From the NCBI RefSeq assembly GCF_900113635.1, contig NZ_FOQA01000001.1, positions 248,001-312,000 on the forward strand: DNA of 64,000 nt. Direction: 5' to 3'. The DNA comes from Tindallia magadiensis (GTDB taxonomy: Bacteria; Bacillota; Clostridia; Peptostreptococcales; Tindalliaceae). Position numbers and translations under genes: made by a program. Positions 8,236-17,244 of the stretch are shown piece by piece. How positions within the stretch are numbered: the first letter of the stretch is position 1; the number at the start of each line of letters is the position of its first letter. The notes beneath the pieces are model-generated. The model was not told where the DNA came from and made no database searches. It worked only from the letters and a program-made list of their open reading frames with translations.

Positions 8236-10332
8236 TCAATCATATTTTTCTTGCTCTTCTGCTTTTAATTTTCGTTTATAAGCACATTCTTTGTTTGAAC
8301 AAACTAATTGGTCGCCTTTTTTGAGTCTTTTTATAGTCATATACTCCGAACAATTGGGACATCTTTCTTCAACTGGTTTACTCCATGAAACAAATCGACA
8401 CTCAGGAAATTGATTGCATCCATAAAAAAGCCTTCCTTTTTTGGATTTTCTTTCGACAACTTCTCCAACATCACACTTTGGACAAGGCAAGCCTATTTTT
8501 TTAATAAAGGGTTTTGTATTTGTACATTCAGGGTATTTAGAACAAGCTAAAAACTTACCATATCTGCCGTATTTAATAAGCATTTGCTCACCACAAGTTT
8601 CACATAGTTCATCGCTTTCTTCAACAAAATCCACTTCTTCTACATGTTGGTCAGCGTGTTCAATCATTTCGTGAAAAGGTGTGTAAAACTCTCGAATTAT
8701 TTCTTTCCATTCCTCTTGACCGTCTTCCACAGAATCAAGCCGTTTTTCTAATTCTGCCGTAAAATGTATATCAAGAATTTTACTGAAGTAATCTTCTAAT
8801 AGAGTTGTTACAAGAATTCCTAATTCTGTCGGTTTCAAATTTTTTCCGTCTTTAACAACATAGCCTCTTGAAAGAATGGTGCTAATCGTCGGAGAGTAAG
8901 TGCTCGGTCTTCCAATCCCTAAATCTTCCATCGTTTTTACTAAGGAAGCTTCAGTATATCTAGCTGGCGGCTGAGTGAAGTGTTGTTTTGGATTGGGTTT
9001 AATAACGTGAAAAGTTTGATCCTTCGCTAATTCCGGAAGCATTTGGTCTTTTGAACGAGTAGCGTAAGAGTACACCTTAAAAAAACCTTCAAATTTCATA
9101 GCTGAACCATTTGCTTTGAATAAGTAACCATCACAGCTTAAAGTTGCATTAATAGTATCAAACGTAGCAGGGGACATTCTGCTAGCAACAAATCGTTCCC
9201 AAATAAGCTTATATAGTTTATATTGATCATTACTGAGATTGTTTTTTATCGATATAGGAGTCCGCATCACATCCGTTGGACGGATTGCTTCATGTGCATC
9301 TTGAATAGACGCTTCTTTCTTCTTTCGATTAGTCACTTTTGGATTATTCACATATTCTATCCCATACTCATTTTTAATAAAATCAATTGCATGTTGATTA
9401 GCTTCTTCTCCAATACGCTTAGAATCTGTACGCAAATAAGTGATCAAGCCTACCGTACCCTCTTTTTCAAGGTCGATTCCTTCATATAACTGCTGTGCTA
9501 CAGCCATGGTTTTGCGAGTTGCAAAACCTATACGATTAGATGCTTCCTGCTGTAGTGTACTAGTCGTGAACGGATCATATGGGTTTCGCTTTTTTTCTCC
9601 TTTGGTAACATCTGAAACTATAAGATGTTTTCCATCTATATAGTCAATTATCTGTTGAACTTTCTCTTTTGACTTCAGCTCTTTTTCACCGTTATCATCT
9701 TTATAAAACTGGACTGTCATATTGTTTTGTTTTGCATCTTCTACTTCTAACTCGAGACTCCAGTATTCTTCGGGAATGAATTTTTTGATTTCATCCTCAC
9801 GGTCTTTGATCATTTTAGTTGCTACCGATTGTACACGTCCCGCACTAAGTCCTTTTCGAAGTTTTTTCCATAGCAATGGACTCAAATTATACCCCACTAA
9901 TCTATCCAAAACTCTTCTGGCCTGCTGTGCATTTACTAAATTCAAATCAATCTTTTGAGGGTTCTTTACCGCATTTTTAATTGCACTTTTTGTTATTTCA
10001 TTAAAAACAATTCTGCATGAGTTTTGTTCATCAATATTTAACGCATTCGCCAGATGCCAGGAAATTGCTTCACCTTCACGATCGATATCGGTTGCTAGTA
10101 GTATTTTTTTTGATTTTTTCGCTTCTTTTTTAATTTCATTCAAAATAGGCCCTTTACCTCGTATCGTAATATATCTAGGTTCAAAATCATTATCAATATC
10201 TACTCCCATTTTACTTTTAGGAAGATCAATAATATGCCCAACAGAAGCTTTCACTGTATAATGACTTCCTAAAAACTTTTTAATTGTTTTTGCTTTTGCA
10301 GGTGACTCTACAATCACCAGAGTTTTAGCCAA
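8236..10332 (-). CDS. topA: DNA topoisomerase I, TTG start
   Basis: This is a 698-residue type IA topoisomerase. The Toprim domain at the N-terminus has the VIVESPAKAKTI start and the acidic DIDREGE motif (about 82-88). The catalytic tyrosine is in TYLRTDS (Tyr299). Three C-terminal four-cysteine zinc fingers (CETC, CPKC, CPNC modules from about residue 575) bind single-stranded DNA. The enzyme relaxes negative supercoils. The start is TTG at 10332, five bases after GAGGTG. It lies downstream of dprA and upstream of codY. Confidence 0.97.
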   Translation of the reverse strand: MAKTLVIVESPAKAKTIKKFLGSHYTVKASVGHIIDLPKSKMGVDIDNDFEPRYITIRGKGPILNEIKKEAKKSKKILLATDIDREGEAISWHLANALNIDEQNSCRIVFNEITKSAIKNAVKNPQKIDLNLVNAQQARRVLDRLVGYNLSPLLWKKLRKGLSAGRVQSVATKMIKDREDEIKKFIPEEYWSLELEVEDAKQNNMTVQFYKDDNGEKELKSKEKVQQIIDYIDGKHLIVSDVTKGEKKRNPYDPFTTSTLQQEASNRIGFATRKTMAVAQQLYEGIDLEKEGTVGLITYLRTDSKRIGEEANQHAIDFIKNEYGIEYVNNPKVTNRKKKEASIQDAHEAIRPTDVMRTPISIKNNLSNDQYKLYKLIWERFVASRMSPATFDTINATLSCDGYLFKANGSAMKFEGFFKVYSYATRSKDQMLPELAKDQTFHVIKPNPKQHFTQPPARYTEASLVKTMEDLGIGRPSTYSPTISTILSRGYVVKDGKNLKPTELGILVTTLLEDYFSKILDIHFTAELEKRLDSVEDGQEEWKEIIREFYTPFHEMIEHADQHVEEVDFVEESDELCETCGEQMLIKYGRYGKFLACSKYPECTNTKPFIKKIGLPCPKCDVGEVVERKSKKGRLFYGCNQFPECRFVSWSKPVEERCPNCSEYMTIKRLKKGDQLVCSNKECAYKRKLKAEEQEKYD

Positions 10333-10383
10333 ACTAACACCTCATTTTCCCGTAAATAAAATTTCAAGCTTGATTATATCAGC

Positions 10384-11484
10384 TTAACGAACAGATGTAA
10401 ATAATCGCCCTCCCATAGTAGTAACCATCCCTTTTAATTCCAATACAGTTATCATACTATTGATCTCCCAAACAGGTAAGTCCATTAAATACACTAACTC
10501 ATCTATAGAAGTTTCTTTTTTACTTATTAACTTAACTAACTGATGCTCTTTTACACTTAAATTGGGGAAATCATTTGATTCAGAGCACACCGTTTTTTTT
10601 AATAGTTGTTTCGATTCAAACTCATCAACAATATCTTCAGGCTTCAGAACCATTTTAGCTCCATCTTGGATGAGCTGATTAGTTCCATAGCTTAGACTAT
10701 GGGTAATATGACCTGGCAAAGCATAAACTTCTCTTCCTTGTTCCATAGCAAAGTCAGCCGTAATAAGAGAACCGCTTTTTTCTCCAGCTTCTATTATAAA
10801 AACTCCATTTGAAATTCCACTTATAATTCTGTTGCGTGCTGGAAAATAATGTTTTTGAGGACTAAAACCTGGTGGATATTCAGAAATAATAGCTCCTGTA
10901 CGTAAAACACGTTCATAAATTTTACTATTTGCAGCCGGATATATATGATCTATCCCACAACCTAAGACACCTATTGTATACCCATCACCTTCCAGTGCCC
11001 CTTCATGGCTTAATGCATCAATTCCATAAGCTAAGCCACTTACTATTCCTATGCCTTTTTTAACCAATTTTCGAGAAAATTCTCTAGCTGCCCACTTTCC
11101 ATAAGAAGACGCTTTCCTAGCACCAACCATCGCTACAAGAGGAATATCCCAGCGCAAACTCCCCTTAACATATAATACAAAAGGTGGGTCATAGATATTC
11201 TTTAATGACTCTGGATAACAGTCATCAAAGATGGTTAGGATTTGACATTGTGTATCTAAATCAATAATTCTTTTTTTATACTCTTGTGGATTTAATAAAA
11301 TTTTCATTATTCTATTTCTCTTCTCCACAGCTCTTGGAAAAAGATTTTCAATACATATCGGCGACAAATCCCAGAATTTATCGTATCCTCCTGCATATTT
11401 ATCAATCATTACAAAGTCTTTATAGTTAAAAACCCCTTCTAAGCTCAAGCTAATAAGAGTCAGTTTTTCTTTAGTAATTTTCAA
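10384..11484 (-). CDS. dprA: DNA-processing protein DprA, TTG start
   Basis: This 366-residue product has the DprA Rossmann-like core: VGARKASSYGKWAA near residue 125, GIVSGLAYGIDALSHEGAL near 155, and GSLITADFAMEQGR near 235. A C-terminal winged-helix extension follows (about 305-366). DprA binds incoming single-stranded DNA and loads RecA during transformation; in many non-competent bacteria its role is unclear. The start is TTG at 11484, eight bases after AAAGGAG. It follows comM by four bases and precedes topA, a common clostridial grouping. Confidence 0.95.
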   Translation of the reverse strand: MKITKEKLTLISLSLEGVFNYKDFVMIDKYAGGYDKFWDLSPICIENLFPRAVEKRNRIMKILLNPQEYKKRIIDLDTQCQILTIFDDCYPESLKNIYDPPFVLYVKGSLRWDIPLVAMVGARKASSYGKWAAREFSRKLVKKGIGIVSGLAYGIDALSHEGALEGDGYTIGVLGCGIDHIYPAANSKIYERVLRTGAIISEYPPGFSPQKHYFPARNRIISGISNGVFIIEAGEKSGSLITADFAMEQGREVYALPGHITHSLSYGTNQLIQDGAKMVLKPEDIVDEFESKQLLKKTVCSESNDFPNLSVKEHQLVKLISKKETSIDELVYLMDLPVWEINSMITVLELKGMVTTMGGRLFTSVR

Positions 11485-11488
11485 TTTT

Positions 11489-13018
11489 TCAACTCCTTTG
11501 AAAAAGTGAAGTTGTTCTAAATTGCAACGCTTCAGCTAAATGCTTTTCCTCTATCTTTTCCGATAGATCCATATCCGCTATAGACCTAGACACCTTCATT
11601 AATCGACTATACGCACGTGCACTGAGTTTTAATTTATCATAGGCATATGCCATTAATTTTTCTGCACTTGCTTCAAGAACACAGTATTTTTTGATTTGCG
11701 CTGTATTAAAGTTAGCATTTTTAAGATTTAGGTTTCCATAACGACTAAGTTGAAAGTTTCTAGCTTTAGCAATTCTTTTTCGTATAGATAAGGAAGATTC
11801 CGCTTGCCTTGTTGATGTCAAATCTTCATACTCTAACCTTCTAGCTTCACAAAATAAATCCACTCTATCTATCAATGGTCCCGATATGCGTTGCACATAT
11901 CTTTGTATCTGATAAGGTGCACATACACACGATCTACCTTTTTCTTCAAAACCGTAATAACCACAAGGACAAGGATTCATTGCCCCAATCATCATAAACC
12001 TCGCAGGAAAAGTAAAAGTTCCTGCCGACCTCGATATCGTTACAATCCCTTCTTCCATAGGTTGCCTCAGAATCTCCAGTGATCTCTTATCAAATTCAGG
12101 AAGCTCATCTAGAAACAAAACTCCATGATGACTTAAAGAAATTTCCCCTGGTCTAGGAATCCTTCCTCCACCCGTTAACGCAGTTGCCGAAGAGGTATGA
12201 TGAGGTGATCTGAAAGGCCTGAATTTCAGAGTGTTTGTGTTGTTTTTCAACAAACCAGCTGTACTATAAATCGCAGCTACTTCCATCGACTCCTCAAAAT
12301 TTAACTCAGGTAAAATACTTGGCAAACATCTTGTTAACATCGTTTTCCCAGACCCTGGAGGTCCTACTATTAAAAGATTATGACTGCCCACCGCTACTAT
12401 CTCCATTGCACGTTTTAAGGTTTCTTGACCACTCACTTCATCAAAGTCCTCAATAGTTAAAGTGTGATTTTCTTCATTAGACACACCATTACTGGTTATT
12501 AAGTCAATATCACTATTTAATTTGGTAACCAAGTCATTTAGATTCGTGGCAAAGTAAAATTGTAAGCCTTCTACAAGCATGGCTTCATTGTAATTATCTA
12601 TTGGAAGGATCATTTTTTTATATCCTTGAGATTTTAATTCTAGTATCATTGGAAGAACGCCATTAACACTCATAATCGATCCATCCAGCGACAATTCACC
12701 TATGACCACCATACCATCGAGCAATTTACTTTTTACCTGTCCCGTCGACAATAAGGTTGCCATGGCAATTGGCAAGTCAAAATGTGTGCCTTCTTTACGA
12801 CTATCCGCCGGTGAAAGATTTACCGTTACCCTTTGCATCGGAAACTCCATGCTACTATTATCAATAGCCGCACGCACCCTGTCTCTAGATTCCTTTACAG
12901 CCATGTCTGGTAAACCAACAATATTAACAGCTGGAAGACCATTTACAACATCCACTTCAACCTCAACTTTAGTTGCCTGCATTCCTACAATACTAGCTGT
13001 CACAACTTTTGAAAGCAT
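11489..13018 (-). CDS. comM: ComM/YifB-type AAA+ Mg-chelatase-like protein
   Basis: The 509-residue product has an N-terminal LonC-like domain (VVNGLPAVNIVGLPD near residue 25; NLSPADSRKEGTHFDLP near 70). A central AAA+ ATPase follows, with Walker A GPPGSGKT and Walker B LFLDELPEF. The C-terminus is a small Mg-chelatase-associated domain (LSARAYSRLMKVSR). In Gram-negatives ComM is a hexameric helicase that promotes branch migration during transformation. The start at 13018 has a well-placed AAAGGA; an extension to 13075 would add 19 unrelated residues. Its pairing with dprA suggests DNA uptake or recombination. Confidence 0.93.
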   Translation of the reverse strand: MLSKVVTASIVGMQATKVEVEVDVVNGLPAVNIVGLPDMAVKESRDRVRAAIDNSSMEFPMQRVTVNLSPADSRKEGTHFDLPIAMATLLSTGQVKSKLLDGMVVIGELSLDGSIMSVNGVLPMILELKSQGYKKMILPIDNYNEAMLVEGLQFYFATNLNDLVTKLNSDIDLITSNGVSNEENHTLTIEDFDEVSGQETLKRAMEIVAVGSHNLLIVGPPGSGKTMLTRCLPSILPELNFEESMEVAAIYSTAGLLKNNTNTLKFRPFRSPHHTSSATALTGGGRIPRPGEISLSHHGVLFLDELPEFDKRSLEILRQPMEEGIVTISRSAGTFTFPARFMMIGAMNPCPCGYYGFEEKGRSCVCAPYQIQRYVQRISGPLIDRVDLFCEARRLEYEDLTSTRQAESSLSIRKRIAKARNFQLSRYGNLNLKNANFNTAQIKKYCVLEASAEKLMAYAYDKLKLSARAYSRLMKVSRSIADMDLSEKIEEKHLAEALQFRTTSLFQRS

Positions 13019-13041
13019 AAAAATCAATCCTTTCCTAGTTG

Positions 13042-13401
13042 TTAAAACGCATTGATGATGTGGGTCACTTTCCAAAACTTATCATCCAAATCTTCATCCA
13101 CATAAATTTCGATAACATCAAACCGAACTTTCCTTTTTTCAAGCTTATATTTTTTTATGTACAAAAGTGCTACTCTGCGTATTTTGGATTGCTTATAAGG
13201 TGTTACTGCTTCCCTCGGCAATCCATATTTTTCTGTTCTTCTGCTTTTAACTTCAACAAAAATGATGCTATCTCTATCAGTGATAACAATATCCACTTCC
13301 CCTATTTTTGCTCTAAAGTTTTCACTTAATACAGAGTATCCTTTTTCTAGTAAATATTGTTTTGCTTTTGCTTCTCCTTTTCTGCCAATGGATTGTTTCA
13401 T
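13042..13401 (-). CDS. YraN family (UPF0102) nuclease-fold protein
   Basis: The 119-residue product has the restriction-endonuclease-like motif set of UPF0102: GEAKAKQYLLEKGY at the N-terminus, then GEVDIVITDRDSIIFVEVKSR (the D...ExK pattern). A short helical C-terminus follows. The molecular activity of the family is not settled, though the fold suggests a Holliday-junction or nuclease-like protein. It sits between rnhB and comM, as in many Firmicutes. ATG 13401 is preferred to a TTG one codon upstream. Confidence 0.88.
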   Translation of the reverse strand: MKQSIGRKGEAKAKQYLLEKGYSVLSENFRAKIGEVDIVITDRDSIIFVEVKSRRTEKYGLPREAVTPYKQSKIRRVALLYIKKYKLEKRKVRFDVIEIYVDEDLDDKFWKVTHIINAF

Positions 13402-13414
13402 CAATCCTTCACAC

Positions 13415-14029
13415 TCATTTCAAAATCTTTTTTAAAAAACTAAGTCGATGATTGTTTGTTGGTCCATGTTTTTGAATAGCTTCACGATGTTCTTTGGTCC
13501 CGTAGCCTTTGTTTTTATCCAAAGCATAGTTCCTATCATTCAAACTCCAATCTCTACACAAGTCATCTCGATACACTTTTGCTATAATTGATGCAGCAGC
13601 AATCCCGTGAACAAGATCCTCTCCACGCACAAAACTCTCTTGTGGATACGTTGTATGAAGATGTTCTGCATCAACAAGCAAATAATCCGGAGTGACGATT
13701 TGTCCATTAGAATTTTTCAAATTTTCCACAGCTAATAACATCGCCCTCTTTGTAGCTTGCTTTATATTGATATCATCGATTATTTGTGAAGATATCCTCC
13801 CAATTCCTATAGCTATTGCTTTTTTATATATAGTATCATAGAGTATTCTACGCTTATTTTCTGATAACTTTTTCGAGTCTTTTACTCCTTCAATATAAGT
13901 ATACGGAGGTAAGATAACGGCAGCCGCAACTACGTCACCATACAAGCATCCACGTCCGACTTCATCAATGCACGCTATATTTTTATAGTCTTTGTCCCAT
14001 AAATCTTTCTCAATTGAATAAGATTCCAT
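13415..14029 (-). CDS. rnhB: Ribonuclease HII
   Basis: The 204-residue product has the RNase HII catalytic motif CIDEVGRGCLYG (Asp and Glu near residues 21-22) and the KDSKKLSENKR-type loop. DYLLVDAEH and AASIIAKVYRDDL carry the remaining acidic active-site positions. It cleaves RNA in RNA-DNA hybrids and removes misincorporated ribonucleotides. It lies directly after rbgA with a 9-base gap, the standard ylqF-rnhB pair. Confidence 0.96.
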   Translation of the reverse strand: MESYSIEKDLWDKDYKNIACIDEVGRGCLYGDVVAAAVILPPYTYIEGVKDSKKLSENKRRILYDTIYKKAIAIGIGRISSQIIDDINIKQATKRAMLLAVENLKNSNGQIVTPDYLLVDAEHLHTTYPQESFVRGEDLVHGIAAASIIAKVYRDDLCRDWSLNDRNYALDKNKGYGTKEHREAIQKHGPTNNHRLSFLKKILK

Positions 14030-14038
14030 AGTCTCTCC

Positions 14039-14884
14039 CTATTTACTTGGTTTTTCCAGTGTCATCCGACCTAGCTTTCCACTTCTAAACTCATCCAGTA
14101 GAATATTCGCAACTCTAAGAAAGTCTATTTCTGAACCTCTTAAAATACATCCTCTATTTAATGCAATTTCTTTCATCACATCAATTGGCTCCTTGTTTAC
14201 AAGATCCCCATATCGATTTCGTATAAATTGAGGATATAGCAAGAGAATATCTTCTAAAAGTTTCAATCCTAACTCTTCTATATCAAGAATTTCATCTTTA
14301 ATTGCACCTGTCTGAGCAAGTCGAATTCCAACCAACTCATCTTCAAATTTTGGCCAAAGTATACCTGGCGTATCCAATAGCTCTATCGTAGAATGGATTT
14401 TAATCCATTGTTTGCCTTTTGTTATGCCTGGCTTATCGCCCGTCTGGGCTCTTTTTTTTCCAGCAAGTAAATTGATAAGTGTTGATTTGCCAACATTGGG
14501 AACTCCTACAATCATTACTCTGACTGGTCTAGGATTTCGTCCTCTTTTTCTAAATTGCTCTGCTTTCTCTTGATATAAATGTTGAAGTTGCAACATTACT
14601 TTAGAAGCTGTTTTATTATCTATAGAATTAACAGCAATAGCTGTTTTGTTTTGTTTTCGAAAACTGTTCAACCATTCAACTGTAACAGCCTCATCCGCTA
14701 AGTCAGATTTATTTAAAAGAATTAAACTTTTTTTATTGCTAATAATTTTTAAGATTTGTGGATTCTGACTACTAGAAGGGATTCTAGCATCTAAAATCTC
14801 TACGACTATATCTACAAGTCCCAGTTGATCTTGTAATAGCTCTTTTGTTTTTTTCATATGTCCTGGATACCAGTTTATTCTCAT
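14039..14884 (-). CDS. rbgA: Ribosome biogenesis GTPase RbgA (YlqF)
   Basis: The start at ATG 14884 gives a 281-residue protein beginning MRINWYPGHMKKTKELL, the typical YlqF/RbgA N-terminus. It is a circularly permuted GTPase: the NKSDLAD (G4) motif comes before VGVPNVGKSTLIN (G1), followed by DTPG (G3). A C-terminal domain contacts the 50S subunit. RbgA drives a late step of 50S assembly. An upstream in-frame start at 15031 would overlap the rplS coding region and add residues with no family match. The spacing of the GGAAGTG site supports 14884. Confidence 0.95.
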   Translation of the reverse strand: MRINWYPGHMKKTKELLQDQLGLVDIVVEILDARIPSSSQNPQILKIISNKKSLILLNKSDLADEAVTVEWLNSFRKQNKTAIAVNSIDNKTASKVMLQLQHLYQEKAEQFRKRGRNPRPVRVMIVGVPNVGKSTLINLLAGKKRAQTGDKPGITKGKQWIKIHSTIELLDTPGILWPKFEDELVGIRLAQTGAIKDEILDIEELGLKLLEDILLLYPQFIRNRYGDLVNKEPIDVMKEIALNRGCILRGSEIDFLRVANILLDEFRSGKLGRMTLEKPSK

Positions 14885-14921
14885 TATCATCACTTCCATA
14901 AAAAAATATCTTGCAGTTAGA

Positions 14922-14944
14922 AAGGGACTGAATGTCAGTCCCTT
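14922..14944 (-). terminator. Stable hairpin between rplS and rbgA
   Basis: A 10-base perfect inverted repeat (AAGGGACTGA / TCAGTCCCTT) with a 3-base loop starts 4 bases after the rplS stop. It lacks a proper T-run on the minus strand. It may therefore be a partial attenuator or a 3'-end stabiliser that lowers rbgA expression relative to rplS, rather than a full terminator. Confidence 0.45.
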
Positions 14945-14948
14945 AAAA

Positions 14949-15293
14949 CTATTTCTTATCTTTGATTTTAAATGCTGCTTTACCAATTCGTTGACGAATA
15001 TAGTGTAATTTAGCTCTTCTAACTTTACCACGTTTAATAACTTGGATTTTTTCTATTTTGGGTGAATGTACAGGGAATGCTCTTTCAACACCAACACCTG
15101 ATGCAATACGTCTCACAGTGAAAGTTTCTCTAATTCCTCCACCTTGTCTTTTAATTACTATACCTTCAAATACTTGGATTCTTTCTCTTGTACCTTCTTT
15201 AACTTTCACATGAACTTTAACAGTATCTCCTGTATTAAAAGGTTCAACGTTGCTTTTTAACTGATCAGCTTCTAAACTTCTAATTAGTTCCAT
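14949..15293 (-). CDS. rplS: 50S ribosomal protein L19
   Basis: The 114-residue product has L19 landmarks: [16 protein letters not shown] near residue 18, [33 protein letters not shown], and the basic C-terminus [19 protein letters not shown]19 lies at the 30S-50S interface. AAAGGAGG lies upstream of the ATG. It is in the usual trmD-rplS-rbgA order. A leader with possible secondary structure precedes it. Confidence 0.98.
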   Translation of the reverse strand: MELIRSLEADQLKSNVEPFNTGDTVKVHVKVKEGTRERIQVFEGIVIKRQGGGIRETFTVRRIASGVGVERAFPVHSPKIEKIQVIKRGKVRRAKLHYIRQRIGKAAFKIKDKK

Positions 15294-15329
15294 TGTCTCT
15301 TCCTCCTTTCATCTCAAGACGTTTATTTG

Positions 15330-15352
15330 CAGATTCGCAAGAAAAGCGCCTG
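15330..15352 (-). ncRNA. Possible L19 leader hairpin upstream of rplS
   Basis: The 96-base trmD-rplS gap holds an imperfect stem (CAG..CGC pairing with GCG.CTG around a 7-base loop) shortly upstream of the rplS ribosome site. Low-G+C Gram-positives have a known autoregulatory L19 leader in this place. I recognise the position and a small stem, but not the full consensus. Confidence 0.3.
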
Positions 15353-15389
15353 TATTAATTTCAAAGTTGTTATGTCTTACAGTGTCATA

Positions 15390-16148
15390 TTAGTAATCAA
15401 TTTCTTTATTAGGGGTTTTCCTAAGCTTTTTAATAAACTCTTTTTCTTCTTCTGTCATACTTATTGCATTTAATAGATCCGGTCTTTTCAACCACGTTTC
15501 TTTCAATGATTGAAAATGACGCCATTTACTAATCTTTGAATGATCCCCTGACAACAATATATTAGGCACTTTTTGACCTAGATATTCTCTCGGACGAGTA
15601 TATTGAGGGTACTCTAACAATCCATTATAAAAAGACTCTTCCTCGTACCTTCTTTTAGAATCCAGTACATCCGGCAGTAAACGAACAACACTGTCTACAA
15701 TAACAGCTGCAGGTAATTCTCCACCAGTAAGCACATAGTCACCAATCGAAATTTCATCAGTAGTTACTGTGTCTATAGCCCTTTGATCAACACCCTCATA
15801 ATGTCCACAAAGAATGATGATATGCTTTTCTTCTGATAATTCCTTAGCAATTTGTTGGGTCAAAGTTTTACCTTTAGGAGTACAATATATTGTTCTGATT
15901 TTCTCATCACTGTTACATTTTTTTTCAGCAGCTTGATGAGCATTTATGATTGGTTGTGGTGTCATAATCATTCCACCACCTCCACCAAACGGATAATCAT
16001 CAACGCTATTATGTTTATCCAAAGAAAAATCTCTTATATTAATAATTTCAATTTCAACGGCATTCTTTGATTGAGCTCTACCTATCATACTACTCTTAAA
16101 GTAAGGTTCTAGCACTTCTGGGAAGAGCGTTAATACTTTTATGATCAT
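15390..16148 (-). CDS. trmD: tRNA (guanine-N1)-methyltransferase TrmD
   Basis: The 252-residue SPOUT methyltransferase has the TrmD motifs LTLFPEVLEPYF at the start, DDYPFGGGGGM near residue 50, LCGHYEGVDQR near 110, and ISIGDYVLTGGE near 130; the last two form the trefoil-knot SAM site. It makes m1G37 next to the anticodon and prevents +1 frameshifting. Its ATG overlaps the rimM stop by four bases, so translation is coupled. Confidence 0.98.
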   Translation of the reverse strand: MIIKVLTLFPEVLEPYFKSSMIGRAQSKNAVEIEIINIRDFSLDKHNSVDDYPFGGGGGMIMTPQPIINAHQAAEKKCNSDEKIRTIYCTPKGKTLTQQIAKELSEEKHIIILCGHYEGVDQRAIDTVTTDEISIGDYVLTGGELPAAVIVDSVVRLLPDVLDSKRRYEEESFYNGLLEYPQYTRPREYLGQKVPNILLSGDHSKISKWRHFQSLKETWLKRPDLLNAISMTEEEKEFIKKLRKTPNKEIDY

Positions 16149-16645
16149 ATAATCAACCCTTCAATAGGCTCAATGATCATAAAGCCTTCTTCTACAGATA
16201 TCTTCTTTACAAAAGCTTTCACATTCGGAATCAGATATTCTTTGTTTTCTTGCGATTTTATAACTAGAATATCTTGAGCACCTGAGGAGTTGATTTTTTC
16301 AACATGACCTACTAGGCAATGATTGACATCAAACACTTTCATACCAATTAAATCAGCAATATAGAACTGATCTTCTTCAAGTTCATGTCTTTGTGATTTA
16401 TCTGTGTAAAGGTAGGAACCTTTTAGTTCCAACGCTTGGTTCATCGACTCTACGCCAGAGAGGTATAGCAAAAGATCTTTAGATCTAATTTTCACATCTT
16501 TAATATCATATCGTATGTGCGTTTCGCCAACATAAAGCCATTCAAGTTCAAGGAATCGTTCCAACTCATCCGCTAAGCACTTTACCTTCATGCCTCCATT
16601 AATACCATGAGCATTGGTTACAACTCCTACCTTAAGGAAATCCAT
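16145..16645 (-). CDS. rimM: 16S rRNA-processing protein RimM
   Basis: This 166-residue product has an N-terminal RimM beta-barrel (KVGVVTNAHGINGGMKV) and a PRC-barrel-type C-terminal half with the QFYIADLIGMKVFD motif. RimM binds S19 and helps mature the 30S head. ATG 16645 has a GGAGGT site 7 bases upstream; the GTG at 16660 is part of that ribosome site. The order khpA-rimM-trmD is canonical. Confidence 0.96.
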   Translation of the reverse strand: MDFLKVGVVTNAHGINGGMKVKCLADELERFLELEWLYVGETHIRYDIKDVKIRSKDLLLYLSGVESMNQALELKGSYLYTDKSQRHELEEDQFYIADLIGMKVFDVNHCLVGHVEKINSSGAQDILVIKSQENKEYLIPNVKAFVKKISVEEGFMIIEPIEGLII

Positions 16646-16680
16646 TAAGTTTACCTCCACAAATATTCAGTGCTGTCAGA

Positions 16681-16908
16681 TCACATTATTTCTACTATTA
16701 CTTTTCTGTTTTCACCAGTTGAAGCAGCTTTCACTACTGTTCGTATTGCTTTTGCAATACGTCCTTGTTTCCCTATTACTTTGCCCATATCATCCGGAGC
16801 TACGCGTAACTCAACGATAATAGATTGATTATTTTCAGTCTCCTTAACTTGAACCTGTTCAGGATGGTCTACAAGTGATTTTGCGATCAACTCAACTAAT
16901 TGGCCCAT
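16681..16908 (-). CDS. khpA: KH-domain RNA-binding protein KhpA (YlqC)
   Basis: The 75-residue single KH domain has the GxxG-type loop in VAPDDMGKVIGKQGRIAKAIRTVV, diagnostic of the RNA-binding KH fold. In streptococci KhpA pairs with KhpB and influences cell elongation and small-RNA binding. It lies between rpsP and rimM, as in other Firmicutes. ATG 16908 follows AAGGAGG at good spacing; the TTG at 16932 lies upstream of that site. Confidence 0.95.
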   Translation of the reverse strand: MGQLVELIAKSLVDHPEQVQVKETENNQSIIVELRVAPDDMGKVIGKQGRIAKAIRTVVKAASTGENRKVIVEIM

Positions 16909-16934
16909 GGCTCCATCCTCCTTAGCACTCAAAA

Positions 16935-17180
16935 CTATTCTAGAATTCCATTTTTCTTAAACAGAACTCGTACAGTTTCTGTTGGTTTTGCACCATTTTT
17001 CATCCACTTTTGAGCTTTTTCTTGATCAATTTTAATCTGCTTTGGTTCAGAAACCGGATTGTAGTAACCAATTTCTTCTATAAACCTTCCATCCCGAGGA
17101 GCACGACTATCCGCAACTACAATTCGGTAGAATGGTTTCTTATTTGCACCCATGCGTTTCATTCTAATCTTTACGGCCAT
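16935..17180 (-). CDS. rpsP: 30S ribosomal protein S16
   Basis: The 81-residue product has S16 hallmarks: [20 protein letters not shown] at the start, [20 protein letters not shown] near residues 23-42, and a C-terminal helix [17 protein letters not shown]16 is an early 30S assembly protein. It follows ffh with a 64-base gap in which no terminator is visible, so it is probably co-transcribed with ffh. Confidence 0.98.
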   Translation of the reverse strand: MAVKIRMKRMGANKKPFYRIVVADSRAPRDGRFIEEIGYYNPVSEPKQIKIDQEKAQKWMKNGAKPTETVRVLFKKNGILE

Positions 17181-17244
17181 TGATTTTCACCTCCCTCTAA
17201 AAGTAAATGTTCCACAAATATTTATTCTCTATTGTTTATAGGCT

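Noticed and set aside
14884-15031. N-terminal extension of rbgA by 49 codons
   Set aside because: It would overlap rplS and the hairpin, and does not match the RbgA family, which starts at 14884.
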